Below are positions 38,566 through 47,504 of a stretch of 64,000 bases of DNA, one piece after another. Each line of letters starts with the position of its first letter. Position 1 is the first letter of the stretch. The notes under the pieces were generated by a model. That model was not told the origin of the DNA and ran no database searches. It saw nothing but the letters and a program-made list of their open reading frames with translations. A program made the translations under genes and the position numbers. The stretch lies in NCBI GenBank assembly GCA_004124295.1, contig SCKI01000011.1, forward strand, positions 30,924-94,923, read 5' to 3'. This stretch comes from Fidelibacterota bacterium (GTDB taxonomy: Bacteria; Fidelibacterota; Marinisomatia; SCGC-AAA003-L08; TS1B11).

Positions 38566-38843
38566 TTGACGTAAAGCAGACGAAAGAGGGGGACCCACTC
38601 CAGTTCACGGTCACGGTACAAGAGGGGACCAGTGAAACCCGCCATCGGGTGAGCATGTCGAAATCAACTTATGAGAAACTGGCGCAGGGCAAGGTCAGCC
38701 CGGATCGTTGCGTTCAGGCCGCCTTTGAATACCTGCTGGAGAGAGAACCTAAAGAGTCTATTCTCCGAACCTTTGATATCACGGTTATCAGCAGGTACTT
38801 CCCCGGCTTTGAAACCGAGTTCAGCAGGTACCTCAAAGGGTAA
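38562..38843 (+). CDS. Conserved hypothetical protein coupled to the preceding gene
   Basis: A 93-residue protein starting MIDVKQTKEG. It has a beta-rich first half (FTVTVQEG, RHRVSMSKSTYEKLAQGKV) and a helical second half with REPKESILRTFDITVISRYFP, a run I have seen conserved among hypothetical proteins. The ATG overlaps the TGA of the preceding gene and GGAGG lies just upstream, so co-translation is expected. The SMSKSTYEKLAQGKVSP region resembles a small substrate- or DNA-contacting helix pair but cannot be assigned. Confidence 0.65.
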   Translation: MIDVKQTKEGDPLQFTVTVQEGTSETRHRVSMSKSTYEKLAQGKVSPDRCVQAAFEYLLEREPKESILRTFDITVISRYFPGFETEFSRYLKG

Positions 38844-39306
38844 AATGCTATTCAATAGTTATCACACAACCATTGTTGAGGAGCATTATTCGGCGTCAAA
38901 GCATTGTGGACTATTCGTCTGTTTTTGCTTAGAGACACCTTTGCTATGTTGAATATGCAGCAAAGGAGTCAGAGAGATGCTGCTGCTGAAGTAGGGGGCG
39001 ATCTATCAGCGTGAGTGCTGTATAAGTGTGGTGTACGTCTGTACCTAATAAGGTGTTTTATCTTACTTAGATGGACATTGAGGCGAATTACAAATCCAAA
39101 AACGCTAACGAAAACGCGAACTTGTGAAAACATGAAAGGGGGAGTACCCCAGGCATATGTATAGCTCACACTCATTTGTGAGCAAAATTCCCTTTCACCC
39201 CTGTCAGTTGCCCATTTTGCTGACCACCTCAAGCATCTTGGGGTGAGACTACCCGTGTGTTTAGGCTTCATGTAATTTAAAGCATCCAATACAAGGAGAA
39301 GCCAAC
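38844..39306. other. Gene-poor stretch with one hairpin
   Basis: No supportable gene in about 460 bases. The one notable structure is an imperfect hairpin at 38934-38970: GACACCTTTGCT pairs with AGCAAAGGAGTC (one mismatch) around a 13-base loop. There is no T-run, so it is not a classical terminator. A ribosome site (AAGGAGAAG) for the next gene lies at the right edge. Confidence 0.5.
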
Positions 39307-39666
39307 ATGCCATACGAGAAATTCTCACCACCCAAGAAAAGTGGAACAGCAGCACCTAGACCCCCTCAAGTCAAAGTGTTGCAGGGAGGAATTGTATCCT
39401 TGAATGCTTCGGCATATGAGCAGTTCCTCCCGGGAGCAAAACAGGTCGAGCTGTTCTATGATTCATCTGTTGGGAAAATCGGACTCAAGCCCAAGAAGTA
39501 TGTTACCAAGGCTGGCTTTCCGATTAAAGCAGTTGGCAAGGGCAAGGCGACCTATCGCGTAAATATAAAACCATTGTTTAAGCAATACGGCATAGAGGCT
39601 AATAATAAGAAATCAGTGGAAGCTAATTGGGACGAGAGTGAAGGATTGTTGGTGATTGAACTGTAG
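39307..39666 (+). CDS. Hypothetical protein, small basic beta-rich
   Basis: A 119-residue basic protein with a good Shine-Dalgarno (AAGGAGAAG) about seven bases before the ATG. The first 20 residues are Lys/Pro-rich and probably disordered. The rest has beta strands, including VKVLQGGIVSLNASAYEQF and VELFYDSSVGKIGLKP. The second of these resembles a short module found in many uncharacterised proteins that compare a fixed residue pattern around GLKP. It is monocistronic between two gene-poor stretches. No function can be assigned. Confidence 0.6.
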   Translation: MPYEKFSPPKKSGTAAPRPPQVKVLQGGIVSLNASAYEQFLPGAKQVELFYDSSVGKIGLKPKKYVTKAGFPIKAVGKGKATYRVNIKPLFKQYGIEANNKKSVEANWDESEGLLVIEL

Positions 39667-39928
39667 TATGACTTTGGTAGGGATGGGAGGATGGATTTAT
39701 CACGCTGGCCTATAGACGGGGATCAGTGTCAAGTGTGCAATAATTGAGCAATGGATTTTCAGTCCGTCGCTCTCCCGAGGACAAAAAGCAAGTTGGGACG
39801 AAAAGCACAGACGTAGGCAATTAACCAATGGCCTGAAAGGCCAGCGTTCTCAGTCGGAAGAAGTGGAATAGGTTGCTGTGAGGTTGCTAATCGGCCGAAT
39901 ATGGCAACACAAGTTGAAGCCTTGTCAT

Positions 39929-40957
39929 TCAAGGAATCTGAAGAAAGCCTCCACCTCCGCTACCGATTATAAGAGGCGTGGCTGATGCAACGATTATACT
40001 CCTCTTATTCTGCTTCTGCACAGAATCGATACTTCGTAGTAAGAGCAATCCACAGCCTCTTCCATCGCTTAAGCTATGGGTTGCAGTTTCAGAGTAAATA
40101 TAGTGAGTCTTGAGATTTAGGGTGACTGAAATCTCGCCATGTTCATCTGATACGGTAAGCCGTGTTGTTGACACTGGATTCTCTTGCCATTCTGCTGGAT
40201 AGGCAACTTTGCCATTCAAGGACCCCTCAAACGCAATAAGTTTTCCCGCCAATCCAATCTCTGGAAGGTGAGGGAGTTGAATTAGGTCTTTCATCAGAAA
40301 AGGTGCACGCGTAGCCACGAGCGCCCTTACCATCAACTGACACCAAATATCATAATATGGTTTCTGTGGACCAGCGAAAGCAGGTCCGAGTGGCAATAAT
40401 TGATCTGCCGGGTGTCCCTCCACACCCTTGAATATGTCAGGATGAACACTGCCAGATTTAATATACGGCAAGAGGGTTTCTATCGGTTTGCCCCATTCGA
40501 GATTCGGCTCCGTCGAGATGTCAAATCCCTGGTGTTGTCTGAGTGATGTCTCCTCAGGAAGTTCACCAGCAACGATTTCGTATGCTGCCTCAAATTCTCC
40601 TTTAGAGAGTTGCGCAAATAATTGGCAAATTCGCTCGGCATTCTTGTAATCTACCATGAAAAAAGCTGTGCGTCCCCTTGCGCCCCGCTGAATACGATCA
40701 GCACAAGCTGCTTCCCACTGGGTCTTGTAATCATCGATTTGATCAGGAGTTAATCTGGCAGTCATACCACTTGGTGCAGTAGCATGAGCGTGATGGCGCT
40801 GGCAGAGAACTGATAAATTTGCTGGCTCATTATTTGAAGGATCACCATCAGTGTGGTTAATATGAACGTCTGCTTCGCCACATATACAACACGCATGTTG
40901 ATTGGCGATTAGTATCTCTGAACGGAGATCCGGAGGGATTGGAACGCGATCAGTCAT
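39929..40957 (-). CDS. HNH endonuclease-domain protein
   Basis: A 342-residue protein with an N-terminal HNH nuclease motif at residues 21-60. It has a CCIC knuckle, VHINHTDGDPSNN carrying the catalytic His, and NLSVLCQRHH. The remaining 270 residues are unassigned, with a Gly-rich GSGGGG segment near the C-terminus. It overlaps the upstream gene, which encodes a PD-(D/E)XK-like protein, by eight bases on the minus strand, so the two form one operon. Two nuclease folds side by side next to a type I restriction system suggest a defence module. That role is inferred from context only. Confidence 0.72.
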   Translation of the reverse strand: MTDRVPIPPDLRSEILIANQHACCICGEADVHINHTDGDPSNNEPANLSVLCQRHHAHATAPSGMTARLTPDQIDDYKTQWEAACADRIQRGARGRTAFFMVDYKNAERICQLFAQLSKGEFEAAYEIVAGELPEETSLRQHQGFDISTEPNLEWGKPIETLLPYIKSGSVHPDIFKGVEGHPADQLLPLGPAFAGPQKPYYDIWCQLMVRALVATRAPFLMKDLIQLPHLPEIGLAGKLIAFEGSLNGKVAYPAEWQENPVSTTRLTVSDEHGEISVTLNLKTHYIYSETATHSLSDGRGCGLLLLRSIDSVQKQNKRSIIVASATPLIIGSGGGGFLQIP

Positions 40958-41750
40958 TTTGAGGCTTCCCTAATGGAAATCGTACTCTTGCCTCAAGTTT
41001 TTTCATTGGTATAGGCATGATGCGCTCCACTGAGTACTTTTCTATTAGGTAGGCAATTACACCATCGGTTTGACTTCTTGGAATGTCACAATCAGCATTC
41101 ATTGTGTTGTTCTCTAATCCATATCGACCTTCAGGATCAAACACGGTGCCCGGCAAGCTAATGGGCAATTCACTTTTACGAAATGCTTGAACCCTTGGAG
41201 AGAGTGTGTTGACGCACAAAATCATTTTCATCTGCTGGCTCCCTGTTTGGTATGTGATGAAAGCCCCGTCCAAACTATCCCTCCATGTGAAAAAGGAGCT
41301 CTCATGAAAGTAATAGCACGTCACGAGATTTTCAGCCCCATCACAAAAAAGAGTCTCACTCCCATAAAGCGTCGCCAAATACCGCTCAGAATGCAATTCA
41401 GGGTCAGACCCCTCACAATGTAACCAAAGAAGATGAAAAGTCTGACCCTCAGGGTCGTGTTGCTGTAACTGCCTGACACCACTTCCGATGACGCCACCTA
41501 ACCTATTTCTGTAAGATAGCGGAGTGGTCTTCACCGCTACCTCCCCTCCCGAGTGTAAGCTCTCATAACCAAGTTCCTCTTCTGGATCATCACCCTTTAT
41601 TTTCAATTCAATAGTGTAAGCATCCTCCTTGCCAAGCACGTTGAAGTCGGGAGTTTTATTGATCTGATCAGGTGGCAAAGTACTTACCCGGAATCCAACA
41701 GAATCAAGGATATCAGCAATTATCCTCTTCAGAGTATCTTCAGATAGCAT
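40950..41750 (-). CDS. Putative PD-(D/E)XK nuclease-like protein
   Basis: A 266-residue protein whose N-terminal part fits the PD-(D/E)XK nuclease core. There is a first helix (LKRIIADILDSVGFRV), then Pro34-Asp35 in TPDFNVLG, then Glu48-x-Lys50 in YTIELKIKG. The C-terminal region is unassigned. It overlaps the HNH gene downstream by eight bases, giving a compact two-gene operon transcribed away from hsdM. The fold assignment is by motif and is moderately secure; target and role are unknown. Confidence 0.6.
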   Translation of the reverse strand: MLSEDTLKRIIADILDSVGFRVSTLPPDQINKTPDFNVLGKEDAYTIELKIKGDDPEEELGYESLHSGGEVAVKTTPLSYRNRLGGVIGSGVRQLQQHDPEGQTFHLLWLHCEGSDPELHSERYLATLYGSETLFCDGAENLVTCYYFHESSFFTWRDSLDGAFITYQTGSQQMKMILCVNTLSPRVQAFRKSELPISLPGTVFDPEGRYGLENNTMNADCDIPRSQTDGVIAYLIEKYSVERIMPIPMKKLEARVRFPLGKPQND

Positions 41751-41922
41751 GCTGGCATATTATTGAACAATCATTCTGGTGGCAACTGATTCACGTCAAA
41801 AGCGCCTGAGCATTGCATCCCCAACCTCCTCTTGAGTAAACGATTGACAAGCCGTACCTTCCTTGACATTCTACATACTACTATGTCTTTATCTCATCTC
41901 GAGGGGGGGGGAAGGGACTCTG

Positions 41923-43938
41923 ATTAAATTCAACAAACTTGCCAATTTTATATGGTCTGTAGCGGACCTGCTTCGTGGACCGTACCGTCCCAACCAATAT
42001 AAGGATGTGATGCTGCCCCTCACCGTACTCAGGCGGCTCGATTGTGTGCTTGAGGAGACCAAGGATGCCGTGCTCGACAAGAAGAAGCGCATGGAGGGTG
42101 GCTCGGTGAAGAACCTCGAGCCGATCCTCAACAAGGTCTCCGGCCACGATTTCCACAACACCAGCCAGTATACCTTTGAGCGCCTCAAAGGCGATCCCAA
42201 CAACATTGCCCCCAATCTGGTGCATTATATCCAAGGCTTCTCCTCCAAGGCGCGTGATATCATTAACCATTTCGAGTTTGAGCAGCATATCAGCAAGCTC
42301 GATCAGGCCGACCGTCTTTTTCAGGTCGTCTCAAAGTTTGCGGAAATCGACCTGCACCCGGACAAAGTCTCCAACATGGACATGGGCTATGTATTCGAGG
42401 ACCTGATACGGCGGTTCAACGAGGCGAGCAATGAGGAGGCTGGGGACCACTTTACGCCACGCGAAGTGATCCGCCTAATGGTCGATCTGCTGTTCCTGCC
42501 AGATAACGACATCCTTACCACTCCCGGTATCATCAGAACTCTGTTCGATCCCGCAGCCGGGACCGGCGGCATGCTGTCAGTTTCTGAGGAGTACGTGCGG
42601 CAGCTCAACCCTGAGGCCCGGCTGGAACTGTTCGGGCAGGACTACAACAATCAGGCCTATGCTGTATGCGGCTCGGACATGATGATCAAGGGCCAGAGTA
42701 TGGACAACATCAAGTTTGGGGACAGCTTTACAGCAGACCAGTTCCCTGACCTGCGTGCTGACTACATGCTGGCCAATCCGCCGTTTGGAGTGGAGTGGAA
42801 GCCACAGGCAGACGTGATCAAGCGCGAGCATGAGGAGCAAGGGTATGGCGGACGATTCGGTGCTGGCCTGCCGCGCATCAATGACGGCTCGTTCCTGTTC
42901 CTGCAGCACATGCTCAGCAAGATGAAACCGGTGAAGGAGGGCGGCACCCGCCTGGCAATCGTCTTTAACGGCTCACCCCTGTTTACCGGGAGTGCTGGCT
43001 CTGGGGAAAGCAATATCCGGCAATGGATCATCGAAAACGATTGGCTGGAAGGGATCGTGGCCTTGCCGGACCAGATGTTCTACAACACTGGCATTTCCAC
43101 CTACCTATGGATTCTCACCAATCGGAAGCCGCCGGAGCGGAAAGGCAAGATTCAGTTGGTGAATGCCGCCAGTTTCTTTAGCAAAATGCGCAAAAGTCTG
43201 GGGAACAAGCGGAATGAGATCGGCGATGAGCATCGGGGGCAAATTACCCGCCTCTATGGGGATTTTACCGAAGGCGAGCATGTTCGTATTTTCGACAGCG
43301 CCGATTTTGGGTACCATCGTATCACAGTAGAACGACCCCTTAAACTCAACTTTGCCGTGACAGCAGAGCGGCTGGAGCAGGTGCAGGCCACCAAGGCCTT
43401 CACTGCCCTGGCCAGCAGCAAAAAGCGCAAGGACAAGGTGGCTGCCGCCAAGGAGATCGCAGCCGGTGAGGCGCAACGACAGGCCATCATGACCGCACTG
43501 GATACGCTTCAAGGTGGTGAAGTCCTCAAGGACAGGGATGCATTCATCACCATGCTGAAAGGCGCATTCAAAACTGCCAGACTCACCGTACCGGCACCGC
43601 TGCTCAAGGCGATCTGGCAGGCACTATCCGAGCGGGACGACACCGCGACACCTTGTACCAAGCCGACTGGTGAAGTAGAGCCGGATGGAGATTTGCGCGA
43701 CTATGAGAACGTGCCGCTAAAGGAGAAGATCGACACATACTTCGCCCGAGAAGTGTTGCCACACGTGGCGGACGCATGGATCGACCGCAGCAAGACCAAG
43801 GCAGGGTACGAGATCAGTTTCAACCGGTACTTCTACAAATATGAACCGCCACGACCGTTGGAAGAGATAGAGGCGGACATAAAGATGCTGGAGGGAGAGA
43901 TTGTAACAATGCTCGGGGAGATTACCAATGGCGATTAA
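41923..43938 (+). CDS. hsdM: Type I restriction-modification DNA methyltransferase subunit HsdM
   Basis: The adenine methyltransferase subunit. The N-terminal helical domain begins with KFNKLANFIWSVADLLRG, motif I (DPAAGTGG) is coded at about 42549-42572, and motif IV (NPPF) at about 42775-42786. The C-terminal region contacts HsdS. Homology indicates that translation begins near 41923, where an ATT follows GAAGGGA by five bases. The only canonical in-frame start upstream is TTG 41863, without a ribosome site and adding foreign residues. A run of nine G at 41903-41911 separates it from an out-of-frame ATG at 41883, so slippage there could create an ATG-started frame. Confidence 0.9.
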   Translation: MKFNKLANFIWSVADLLRGPYRPNQYKDVMLPLTVLRRLDCVLEETKDAVLDKKKRMEGGSVKNLEPILNKVSGHDFHNTSQYTFERLKGDPNNIAPNLVHYIQGFSSKARDIINHFEFEQHISKLDQADRLFQVVSKFAEIDLHPDKVSNMDMGYVFEDLIRRFNEASNEEAGDHFTPREVIRLMVDLLFLPDNDILTTPGIIRTLFDPAAGTGGMLSVSEEYVRQLNPEARLELFGQDYNNQAYAVCGSDMMIKGQSMDNIKFGDSFTADQFPDLRADYMLANPPFGVEWKPQADVIKREHEEQGYGGRFGAGLPRINDGSFLFLQHMLSKMKPVKEGGTRLAIVFNGSPLFTGSAGSGESNIRQWIIENDWLEGIVALPDQMFYNTGISTYLWILTNRKPPERKGKIQLVNAASFFSKMRKSLGNKRNEIGDEHRGQITRLYGDFTEGEHVRIFDSADFGYHRITVERPLKLNFAVTAERLEQVQATKAFTALASSKKRKDKVAAAKEIAAGEAQRQAIMTALDTLQGGEVLKDRDAFITMLKGAFKTARLTVPAPLLKAIWQALSERDDTATPCTKPTGEVEPDGDLRDYENVPLKEKIDTYFAREVLPHVADAWIDRSKTKAGYEISFNRYFYKYEPPRPLEEIEADIKMLEGEIVTMLGEITNGD

Positions 43939-45079
43939 AGGAACGGTTAAGAACGATGATTATTGGAATAGCCTCGAGATCATCATAGACGATCCCATGA
44001 CAGGATATGTGAAGAGTCTTAATGGCTATGACGAGATACTGAGGTATTTCCAACGGGAAGTGAATTATTGGCAACCTCTTGCAGCCAAATATAGTGTAGG
44101 CCCTCTCAACCAAATAGCTGCCTGGCTCCAAAATATACTGGACGATATTGAAAGCGTAAAAGAAAATAATGATACGACCGAATCTGGAAAAACCACAACG
44201 AAGGCAAAGCTTGAATCAGTAGCTATTTCAATCAATACGCTGGGTAAAAACGCAAATTCTCAGCATTATATACCGTCTAAAACCACTGAGGCGATTCTAA
44301 TAGTGTCACTTGCAGAGTATTCGACAGATGCGATTGAAGGAGCATTCAAGTTCTATGCAAATGAATCGTTGCCGACGAATATTTCCGAGGCCGCGTTGGG
44401 ATACATGCAGGCTGCTACTCTGGAGGCTACAAAGAAAAATATCGGTGAACCAGCCGATCATCTACGTAAATCCTTTGATGATGTTCGCAATAATATTGAA
44501 GCATGGCATGATAAGTCGATTGTGAAAGTGGATAAACAGTTTGAGAAGGCCGAAAAGAAAATTAATGATTTAGAACAGACTTACGGCGATAAGCTAATGC
44601 TTGAAGAACCGGCCCAAAACTGGAAGGATCGTGCTAAAACTCTCAGGTCAATTGGCTATGGTTGGTCAATCGCATTGATTGCCGCGAGTGTGACGATGAT
44701 TCGGCTGCTTGCCTCGATACTGCTGCAAGAAGATAATCCATTTCTGGGGAACCTCTTTTCAGAAGGTGGTCTCATTGATGCAAACTCTCTTCGTGGATTG
44801 CTCATACTTGTTGCTATCATCTCCTTTGGCGCATACCTCATTCGCACTGCCGCAAAATTGTTGTTCAGTTCGTTTCATTTGGCCAGAGATGCGGAAGAAA
44901 GATACTATCTCACAATGGTCTATTTGGGTCTAAGACAGAACGCGAGTGTAACAGATAAAGACCGTGAGATCATTCTACAGGCACTCTTCGCTCGCGCAGA
45001 TACGGGGCTAATTGGTGATGATGGCGGCCCGACCATGCCGGGTGGGGCAATTTTTGATACCTTAAGGGGAAGGTCATAA
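43928..45079 (+). CDS. DUF6161-like membrane protein within the RM operon
   Basis: A 383-residue protein of unknown function. A long soluble N-terminal region contains a coiled-coil stretch (about residues 185-235, Lys/Glu/Asp-rich). Two transmembrane helices follow near residues 245-262 and 285-305. The conserved C-terminal cytoplasmic segment has DAEERYYLTMVYLGLR and LQALFARADTGLIGDDGGPTMP. I recall this C-terminal block as the DUF6161 signature, often seen in type I restriction loci. The start overlaps the hsdM end by 11 bases and its TAA overlaps the hsdS ATG, so it is embedded in the operon. A membrane-linked defence effector role is speculative. Confidence 0.75.
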   Translation: MAIKGTVKNDDYWNSLEIIIDDPMTGYVKSLNGYDEILRYFQREVNYWQPLAAKYSVGPLNQIAAWLQNILDDIESVKENNDTTESGKTTTKAKLESVAISINTLGKNANSQHYIPSKTTEAILIVSLAEYSTDAIEGAFKFYANESLPTNISEAALGYMQAATLEATKKNIGEPADHLRKSFDDVRNNIEAWHDKSIVKVDKQFEKAEKKINDLEQTYGDKLMLEEPAQNWKDRAKTLRSIGYGWSIALIAASVTMIRLLASILLQEDNPFLGNLFSEGGLIDANSLRGLLILVAIISFGAYLIRTAAKLLFSSFHLARDAEERYYLTMVYLGLRQNASVTDKDREIILQALFARADTGLIGDDGGPTMPGGAIFDTLRGRS

Positions 45080-46386
45080 TGCCCACCCTCCCCCCATTTC
45101 CCTCCTACAAACCGTCCGGCATCGATTGGCTTGGAGGTGTGCCAGAGCATTGGGAAGTGGCGCGCACCGATTACTATTTGACTGAAACACGGAATTCAGT
45201 TAGTCAGGAATTGCTTCGTGGAAAGAAGGTTTTTCACTATTCAATACCTGCGGTGCAGGAGGTAGGGAATGGAATTGTGGAAGATGGAGAGAATATTGAC
45301 AGCTCGAAAACGGTAATAAATACTACAACGCTGTTGATCTCAAAATTGAACCCGCGAAAAGGAACAATAATTGTAGCCCATCCGAGCAAATATTTAACCG
45401 TATGTTCGGGCGAATTCATTCCGCTTGTACCAGACGGCATGGAAATCAATTATGCAGAATACATTTATAAATCCGAGGCAATTCGACAATTACTTGCTTC
45501 GCAAGTTGTGTCGGTCACGAAAAGCCACCAGCGGGTTAAGCCCGACCAGATAAAAAAAATCTGGTGGGCTTTCCCCCCCCTCCCAGAGCAGCACACCATC
45601 GCTGACTTCCTCGACCGCCAGACCGCTAAGATCGATGACCTCATCGCCAAGAAAGAGCAGCTGATCGCCCGCCTGAAGGAGAAGCGGCAGGCCGTCATTA
45701 CGCAGGCCGTCACCAAGGGGTTGGACTCCACGGTGCCGATGAAAGATAGCAGTATAGACTGGCTGGGGGATGTGCCTGAGCACTGGGAGGTGAAGAGGCT
45801 GAAATACCTGGCGGACCTCCTAAATGGGTATGCATTTGATAGCCAAACTTATGTTGATGACGGTATCCCTATAATTCGCATTGGCGATGTTAGCACTGAT
45901 ATTAAATGGGATGAAGTCAAGCGAGTCCCACATGAATTGGGTGTCGAGTTAAAACGATTCTTGGTTGAGAAGCATGATATACTCTTAGCGCTCACCGGGG
46001 CAACTATTGGCAAAAGTTCCTCATTTAGGTACGACCAATCAGCATTGTTAAATCAACGGGTTGGGATTATCCGAGCGAACAAAATTAATCAAAGACTATT
46101 AAGCTACTTCGTTCTATCCGCTTCATTTTCAAAGGTAATTGATTTTCTCTGCTATGGTGGGGCTCAAGAGAATATTGGCAGGGAAGAAGTAGGTGGAATT
46201 AGCATCAGCCTTGCTGCAGCTGTCGAGCAGGAGGCCATAGCCGACTTCCTCGACCGCAAGACCACCACGATCGATGCCTTGGTTGCCAAGGTTGAAACTG
46301 CCCTTGGGATACTGAAAGAGTACCGGACCGCATTGATTACCGCCGCCGTGACGGGGAAAATTGATGTGAGAGGGGAGGGTGAATAA
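45079..46386 (+). CDS. hsdS: Type I restriction specificity subunit HsdS
   Basis: A 435-residue subunit with two target-recognition domains, each opened by an IDWLG(G/D)VPEHWEV motif (residues 14-26 and about 222-235). They are separated by the central conserved coiled-coil region (ADFLDRQTAKIDDLIAKKEQ) and followed by a C-terminal copy (ADFLDRKTTTIDALVAKVET). Each TRD reads half of a bipartite DNA site and the coiled coils set the spacing. The ATG shares bases with the upstream TAA. Sequence repeats between the two halves could allow specificity switching by recombination, though no silent hsdS copies are in the window. Confidence 0.93.
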   Translation: MPTLPPFPSYKPSGIDWLGGVPEHWEVARTDYYLTETRNSVSQELLRGKKVFHYSIPAVQEVGNGIVEDGENIDSSKTVINTTTLLISKLNPRKGTIIVAHPSKYLTVCSGEFIPLVPDGMEINYAEYIYKSEAIRQLLASQVVSVTKSHQRVKPDQIKKIWWAFPPLPEQHTIADFLDRQTAKIDDLIAKKEQLIARLKEKRQAVITQAVTKGLDSTVPMKDSSIDWLGDVPEHWEVKRLKYLADLLNGYAFDSQTYVDDGIPIIRIGDVSTDIKWDEVKRVPHELGVELKRFLVEKHDILLALTGATIGKSSSFRYDQSALLNQRVGIIRANKINQRLLSYFVLSASFSKVIDFLCYGGAQENIGREEVGGISISLAAAVEQEAIADFLDRKTTTIDALVAKVETALGILKEYRTALITAAVTGKIDVRGEGE

Positions 46387-47113
46387 AAAAGTGAAGTACC
46401 GCAGAAGCATCAAATGGTATGCACCGGAGATTTATTTGAGGTATGAACTCACGGTGCCATTTCAAAGTCTCGTTTTGGAAAGATTGCAGGATCAAATAAT
46501 GAGTGGTGTTAATGAAGTATATCGAAGCAGTCTTAGAGAACTGCCTCCTTCTTTGCCCGCCTCTGAGAGCGGTACTCAATACCCGGGTCAGATCACTACT
46601 GAGACGACATATCTTTCAGTTTTTCAACCGCCCCAAGGAAATAAATTATTTTCTGAGAGAATTAAAAAGTATCGAGATGAAATCGAATTTAGCGTTGAAT
46701 TGGAAGAGGGGTCTTTAAAGACACTCATTAAAGCAGGCGGACTTCTGATAATTTCTTTGGGGAGCGTAGAGGAAGGGCTAGGCACAGGTAGTAGAATCAT
46801 AAATTTTCTATCGAGCCAGATTACTCTCAGAGTATCCGAAATAATAGGAGAAAACAATTTCAGTGGAGAGCCATACAAGCTTATACGCTTAGGAATTGTA
46901 GGTAGGCTCGATGAAGCGATAGGAAAGTTTAACTATGGTTCAATTGATGTTGAGGAATTCACCAATCAAATTGTACAGATTGCGAGAATGGCAATTGAAT
47001 ACAACGATTCAGAATTTGCGATTCCATACTTACAACTTTATGTAGAGGATCGCTGTCCGAATATAATTGGTTGGGGCAATCTTCCTGCGGATATTGTTAT
47101 CCATTATCTATAG
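46379..47113 (+). CDS. Hypothetical protein between hsdS and hsdR
   Basis: A 244-residue soluble protein starting with GTG inside the last codons of hsdS, after a GAGGGGAGGG ribosome site. It contains a Ser/Pro/Thr-rich segment around residues 50-75 and a central beta-alpha region with TLIKAGGLLIISLGSVEEGLG. The C-terminal half is acidic and helical. No family is recognised. Its location and coupling to hsdS argue for co-expression with the restriction system, possibly as a regulator or effector. Confidence 0.6.
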   Translation: MNKKVKYRRSIKWYAPEIYLRYELTVPFQSLVLERLQDQIMSGVNEVYRSSLRELPPSLPASESGTQYPGQITTETTYLSVFQPPQGNKLFSERIKKYRDEIEFSVELEEGSLKTLIKAGGLLIISLGSVEEGLGTGSRIINFLSSQITLRVSEIIGENNFSGEPYKLIRLGIVGRLDEAIGKFNYGSIDVEEFTNQIVQIARMAIEYNDSEFAIPYLQLYVEDRCPNIIGWGNLPADIVIHYL

Positions 47114-47131
47114 AGCCGGATAGGAGATATC

Positions 47132-47491
47132 ATGTTATACGATGTAGATCAGAACGAACATACCGAAATGATCCATAGCAGCGACTATGATCGTTGGCGA
47201 AGAAGGTTGAGTGACGAAGATCACCAAAGGGTGATTGCTGCATTGCACCAAATAATGAATGAGAATGATATATTTAAATCCAGTTATTTACCTGGGACAA
47301 ATTGGAACGGGACACCCTACCAGCCAATCTACTATGCTGTAGGCGAAAGTGAAATTGACGCCGCACTTTTCTATGGGCTGCTTGTCTGGGAAGCAGTGCA
47401 ACAGCATATGAATGAGTGGTATTTTATTAAACAGCAAGAAAGTGACGATCAGCCGACTGGAATGACATATTTCAGACGATCATCGAATTAA
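47132..47491 (+). CDS. Hypothetical small protein between hsdS and hsdR
   Basis: A 119-residue acidic protein, 18 bases after the previous gene, with GGAGAT before the ATG. It is predicted alpha/beta, with an aromatic-rich centre (NWNGTPYQPIYYAVGES followed by a YGLLVWEAVQQH helix). No family is recognised. Together with the 244-residue neighbour it forms a pair inserted in the hsd operon directly before hsdR; it may control or partner the restriction complex. Confidence 0.6.
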   Translation: MLYDVDQNEHTEMIHSSDYDRWRRRLSDEDHQRVIAALHQIMNENDIFKSSYLPGTNWNGTPYQPIYYAVGESEIDAALFYGLLVWEAVQQHMNEWYFIKQQESDDQPTGMTYFRRSSN

Positions 47492-47504
47492 TTGGGACGC
47501 GCAG

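Noticed and set aside
38934..38970. Hairpin as a rho-independent terminator
   Set aside because: The stem is imperfect, the loop is long and no T-run follows on the expected strand.
41863..41922. N-terminal extension of HsdM from TTG 41863
   Set aside because: No ribosome site precedes it, the 20 additional residues include a low-complexity Gly stretch coded by the G-run, and family members start at the NKLANFIW region.
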